Shown here: in pieces, positions 61,242-64,000 of the stretch
Layout of the letters: each line of letters begins with the position of its first letter
How positions within the stretch are numbered: the first letter of the stretch is position 1
Assembly (NCBI RefSeq): GCF_000518245.1
Contig: NZ_KI912402.1
Coordinates: 178,544 to 242,543 of the forward strand
Reading direction: 5' to 3'
DNA: 64,000 bases
From: Brachyspira alvinipulli ATCC 51933
Lineage (GTDB): Bacteria > Spirochaetota > Brachyspiria > Brachyspirales > Brachyspiraceae
The notes under the pieces: generated by a model
The model's database searches: none
Seen by the model: the letters and a program-made list of their open reading frames with translations, nothing else
Told to the model about the DNA's origin: nothing
Position numbers and translations under genes: made by a program

Positions 61242-63059
61242 GTGAATAGAATTATAGGAACAGCTGGTCATGTTGACCATGGTAAATCAGAATTAATAAA
61301 AGCCTTAACTGGTATTGCTATGATGAGACTCCCTGAAGAAAAAAAGAGGGAGATGACTATAGATTTAGGTTTTGGATTTTTCAAGCCTAATGAAGATATT
61401 ACTATTGGAGTAATAGACGTTCCTGGTCATGAAAGGTTTATTAGAAATATGGTAGCAGGCATGTGGAGTTTGGATTTAGTTATGCTTGTAGTATGTGCTA
61501 ATGAAGGTTGGATGAATATGACCGAAGAGCATGCCAAAGTTGCTTTATCTCTTGGCATAAGAAATATTATATGTGTAATGAATAAAATAGACCTTGTTGA
61601 TGAAAATAGATTAAAAGAAAGTGAAGAAAATATTAAAAAGAATTTATATAGAATATTTAATAAAGATATAGAAATAGTAAAAGTTTCTGCTATAAATGGT
61701 ACTAATATAGACTTTTTAAAAGAGAGAATAACTGATATATTGCTTAATGATAAATCATCAGATGATATAAAGACACATATTTATGTTGATAGGGTTTTTT
61801 CTATAAAAGGTGCAGGACTTACAATTACAGGCAGTATAAAAGGCGGCAGTATAAAAAAAGATGACACATTAATACATTATCCTACTAAGAGAGAAGTTTC
61901 TATAAGAAATATACAATCTTACCATGAGGATAGAGAAATTGTATATGCTACTTCACGTATCGCTATAAATTTAAAGAATATAAAAAAAGAAGAAATAAGA
62001 AGAGGTCATCTTTTATGCGATAAAGATGAAACAGTATTTTTGACAGATGAAATTATATTAGAGTTGGTTCATAATAGTGATGTAGAATATTTAAAAAAGA
62101 TAAAAAATGCTGAGTTTGCAATTGGTACTGAATGTTTGGTTGCCCAAATTATTCCTATGTATAAAAGAGCGTCTTATAATGAATCTGAAAAGAAAGTAAA
62201 AACTGAAGTTGATATTAGAGAAATAGATGATAGATTTATAAGACTTAAATTTGATGAGCCTATATCCGTATTTTGGAAAGAAAGAGGAATATTAATAAGT
62301 CATGGAGGAAGTGCCATAATAGGAACTGGCGACGTATTTTGGGGGAGCAAAACTACACCGCAGATTAGAAAAAGTATAATGGATAATGCTCATGATTTTT
62401 TAGGCAAGATAAAAAGAGATAAATATACAGATTTAGTTATGTCTGTAAATGGATATTCTATTGCTAGTGGAGAATTGCCTGAATATGCCATTAAAATGTC
62501 TAACTTCTTCGTTAAAAAAGATTATTTAAATAATCTTTTAACTGAGGCTAAAAAATTAATAGAAAATAAAAAGGATGGTTTTTCTTTTGAAGATATAAGA
62601 AATCATCTTAATATAGATAATGCATTTACTAAGCCTTTCATAGATCATCTTATTCAAAATAAGATTATAATGCCTTTTAACAATATATATAAAAAATATA
62701 CTCAAAGTGTTGAATTAACAAATTCACAAAAGCAGCTTCTTGAAAGATTGAAAAAAGAAGATTTAAATGGCTTAGATGAAAAAGTTATAAAAACATTTAC
62801 AAATGGAATAAAAGATATAAAAGTTTTATCAGCTCTAAAACAGGCAATGTATCTTGAAGAGGGAATATATTATCATATTGAAGTTTATAATAGAGTAAAA
62901 AATTTAATTATGAAAAACTCTAAACCAAAAGATATTATAACAATAGCATTTGTTAAAGAAAAAACTGGACTTTCAAGAAAATATGTTATTCCTTTATTAA
63001 ATGCTTTAGAAAGGGAAAAACTTCTTAAACGTCAAGGCAATGATAGAATAGTTATTTAA
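61242..63059 (+). CDS. selB: Selenocysteine-specific elongation factor
   Basis: A 605-residue EF-Tu-like GTPase that brings selenocysteyl-tRNA to UGA codons with a SECIS element. It starts at GTG 61242 behind aaagga. G1 GHVDHGKSE (9-17), switch region RLPEEKKREMTIDLGFGFF near 30-48, DVPGHERFI and NKID. The C-terminal half contains winged-helix repeats (about 400-605; KKDGFSFEDIRNHLNIDN, VKEKTGLSRKYVIPLLNALE) that bind SECIS RNA. Complete, normal length. Presence of selA, selB and selC implies selenoproteins elsewhere in the genome. Confidence 0.95.
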   Translation: MNRIIGTAGHVDHGKSELIKALTGIAMMRLPEEKKREMTIDLGFGFFKPNEDITIGVIDVPGHERFIRNMVAGMWSLDLVMLVVCANEGWMNMTEEHAKVALSLGIRNIICVMNKIDLVDENRLKESEENIKKNLYRIFNKDIEIVKVSAINGTNIDFLKERITDILLNDKSSDDIKTHIYVDRVFSIKGAGLTITGSIKGGSIKKDDTLIHYPTKREVSIRNIQSYHEDREIVYATSRIAINLKNIKKEEIRRGHLLCDKDETVFLTDEIILELVHNSDVEYLKKIKNAEFAIGTECLVAQIIPMYKRASYNESEKKVKTEVDIREIDDRFIRLKFDEPISVFWKERGILISHGGSAIIGTGDVFWGSKTTPQIRKSIMDNAHDFLGKIKRDKYTDLVMSVNGYSIASGELPEYAIKMSNFFVKKDYLNNLLTEAKKLIENKKDGFSFEDIRNHLNIDNAFTKPFIDHLIQNKIIMPFNNIYKKYTQSVELTNSQKQLLERLKKEDLNGLDEKVIKTFTNGIKDIKVLSALKQAMYLEEGIYYHIEVYNRVKNLIMKNSKPKDIITIAFVKEKTGLSRKYVIPLLNALEREKLLKRQGNDRIVI

Positions 63060-63166
63060 TTTTTTGGTATTCATTTTGTACTTGATATTATATTTTTTTA
63101 TAGTAAAATATTAATATATTTCGATATTTTATATGATATAAATCGTATAAAACAAAGGGTAAAAAA

Positions 63167-64000
63167 ATGAAAAAACTTTTTTCTATTCTATTTATGATGA
63201 TATTGTATTATAATTTATTTTCACAAAATAGATTAACATTCCCTGAATATATAGAAGATTTGCAGGAAAAATCTCCTAAAAAAGCAATAGAATGGTTTAG
63301 AGAAAATACATATAGTTCTGAATATGGAGTTAATGAATATGTATTTGATTTTTATAGAGGTGTAAGCAGATATTCATCATTTATTAAATTTAAAGGTGCA
63401 AGAACAGAGGTTAATAGAGCAGCTAGTGATTTTAGACAAGCATTGGAATTGCCTAATGATCCTATTTATTCATATAAAGACAGGGCATTCCTTTATATAG
63501 GAGGTATACTTACTGTTTTGCCTGGAGATAAAGAACTTCCTGCTAGAATATTTAAATATTATGCTGATAATTGTCAGACATCCAATCCTAATTATGCTAC
63601 TTCTATATATTGGAGTATGTATTTGAGTTATATTACTCCAAAAGTTTATGAGACATATTATCAAACATTAATGATACTTTCAAGAAATGCAGATAATTTT
63701 ATACATGATTATTTTTCTGGGGAAAATAAAACTATTAATGAAATGATAAGAAATTTAAAAACTCCTGAGAATATGGAGCAGAAAATTTATGAATGGACTA
63801 CATCAGATATGGATGTATATACACTTATAAAAAATTCTATTCCTGTACTTCCTGAAGAAGAGGGGCTTCCTGTTTATACTGGTCAGAAATTTGCAGTTTT
63901 TGAAAGATATTCTTCATCAAAAGAAATAGATGATATAGAAAAAGATATAGAAAAAGAAAATAAAGTAAATGAAATTCCTTTAGAAAATGAAAATAATGAG
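63167..64000 (+). CDS. Secreted protein of unknown function, 3' end outside window
   Basis: The frame opens at ATG 63167 behind aaaggg (seven bases) and is still open at base 64000, giving 278 codons so far. A signal peptide is clear (MKKLFSILFMMILYYNLFSQ). The mature protein is helical (QEKSPKKAIEWFRENTY, ATSIYWSMYLSYITPKVY), compatible with TPR-like repeats but without a firm match. The visible end is rich in Glu/Lys/Asp (repeated DIEKDIEKEN), probably a linker. I do not recognise the family. It lies 107 bp after selB and is probably independent. Confidence 0.7.
   Translation, partial: MKKLFSILFMMILYYNLFSQNRLTFPEYIEDLQEKSPKKAIEWFRENTYSSEYGVNEYVFDFYRGVSRYSSFIKFKGARTEVNRAASDFRQALELPNDPIYSYKDRAFLYIGGILTVLPGDKELPARIFKYYADNCQTSNPNYATSIYWSMYLSYITPKVYETYYQTLMILSRNADNFIHDYFSGENKTINEMIRNLKTPENMEQKIYEWTTSDMDVYTLIKNSIPVLPEEEGLPVYTGQKFAVFERYSSSKEIDDIEKDIEKENKVNEIPLENENNE

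Overview
The window looks like chromosomal DNA of a Brachyspira species (an anaerobic intestinal spirochaete). The reasons are very low G+C with A/T-ending codons, several ankyrin-repeat secreted proteins, a YjfB-like motility peptide, a methyl-accepting chemotaxis protein, butyrate-pathway genes and a selenocysteine cluster. The species call is inference from protein character; no rRNA is present to settle it.

Layout. Bases 1-9226 are a co-directional inositol catabolism operon: partial iolG, sugar ABC ATPase and permease, a second iolG, iolB, iolD, iolE, and iolA/mmsA. In it iolB is broken by a perfect 56-bp tandem duplication. Bases 9357-11530 carry a YjfB-like peptide, an XRE regulator and a two-domain iron-sulfur flavoprotein. 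Bases 11568-14500 hold a compact ADP-ribosylation locus: a YwnB-like NAD(P)-binding protein, a class M sirtuin (SirTM), a zinc-type macrodomain hydrolase and a divergent YwnA-like Rrf2 regulator. Two promoters of nearly identical architecture, each covered by two 25-bp palindromes, tie this locus together. Bases 14606-25520 are mostly housekeeping: D12 adenine methyltransferase, CAP protein, HflX, YqeK, a Crp-like protein, MnmE, a BatD-like lipoprotein, TsaE, an L,D-transpeptidase, a thioredoxin-like protein and a GNAT enzyme.

Bases 25570-34652 carry a chemoreceptor, oppD and oppF separated by an opposite-strand glycosyltransferase-like membrane gene, and the hprK-ptsN-hpf-rpoN cluster. Bases 34658-44986 (minus strand) hold a DUF4132 giant, a secreted protein, two ankyrin proteins, family 4 uracil-DNA glycosylase and mutL. 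Bases 45224-48310 encode thiolase, crotonase and 3-hydroxybutyryl-CoA dehydrogenase, which take acetyl-CoA to crotonyl-CoA. Bases 48446-52678 hold a GT11-like transferase, a group III truncated haemoglobin, a MarR regulator that appears to start at ATC, a B3-like metallo-beta-lactamase-fold protein with a striking double palindrome over its promoter, and an ankyrin protein.

A 508-bp gene-poor stretch follows with eight tandem copies of a 7-bp unit. Then come creatininase with a BCCT transporter, a DUF58 protein, a MATE exporter, an orphan NMT1-type binding protein, nadD, and the selenocysteine set selC (tRNA-Sec), selA, selB. The last gene, a secreted protein of unknown function, runs off the right edge.

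The most interesting system is the SirTM/Zn-macrodomain/Rrf2 locus. It lacks the GcvH-like and lipoate-ligase partners described for staphylococcal and streptococcal SirTM operons, and its putative regulon can be read directly from repeated promoter-operator units. Strong vegetative-type promoters throughout have the form TTGACA-like, 17-bp spacer, TATTAT/TATAAT-like.
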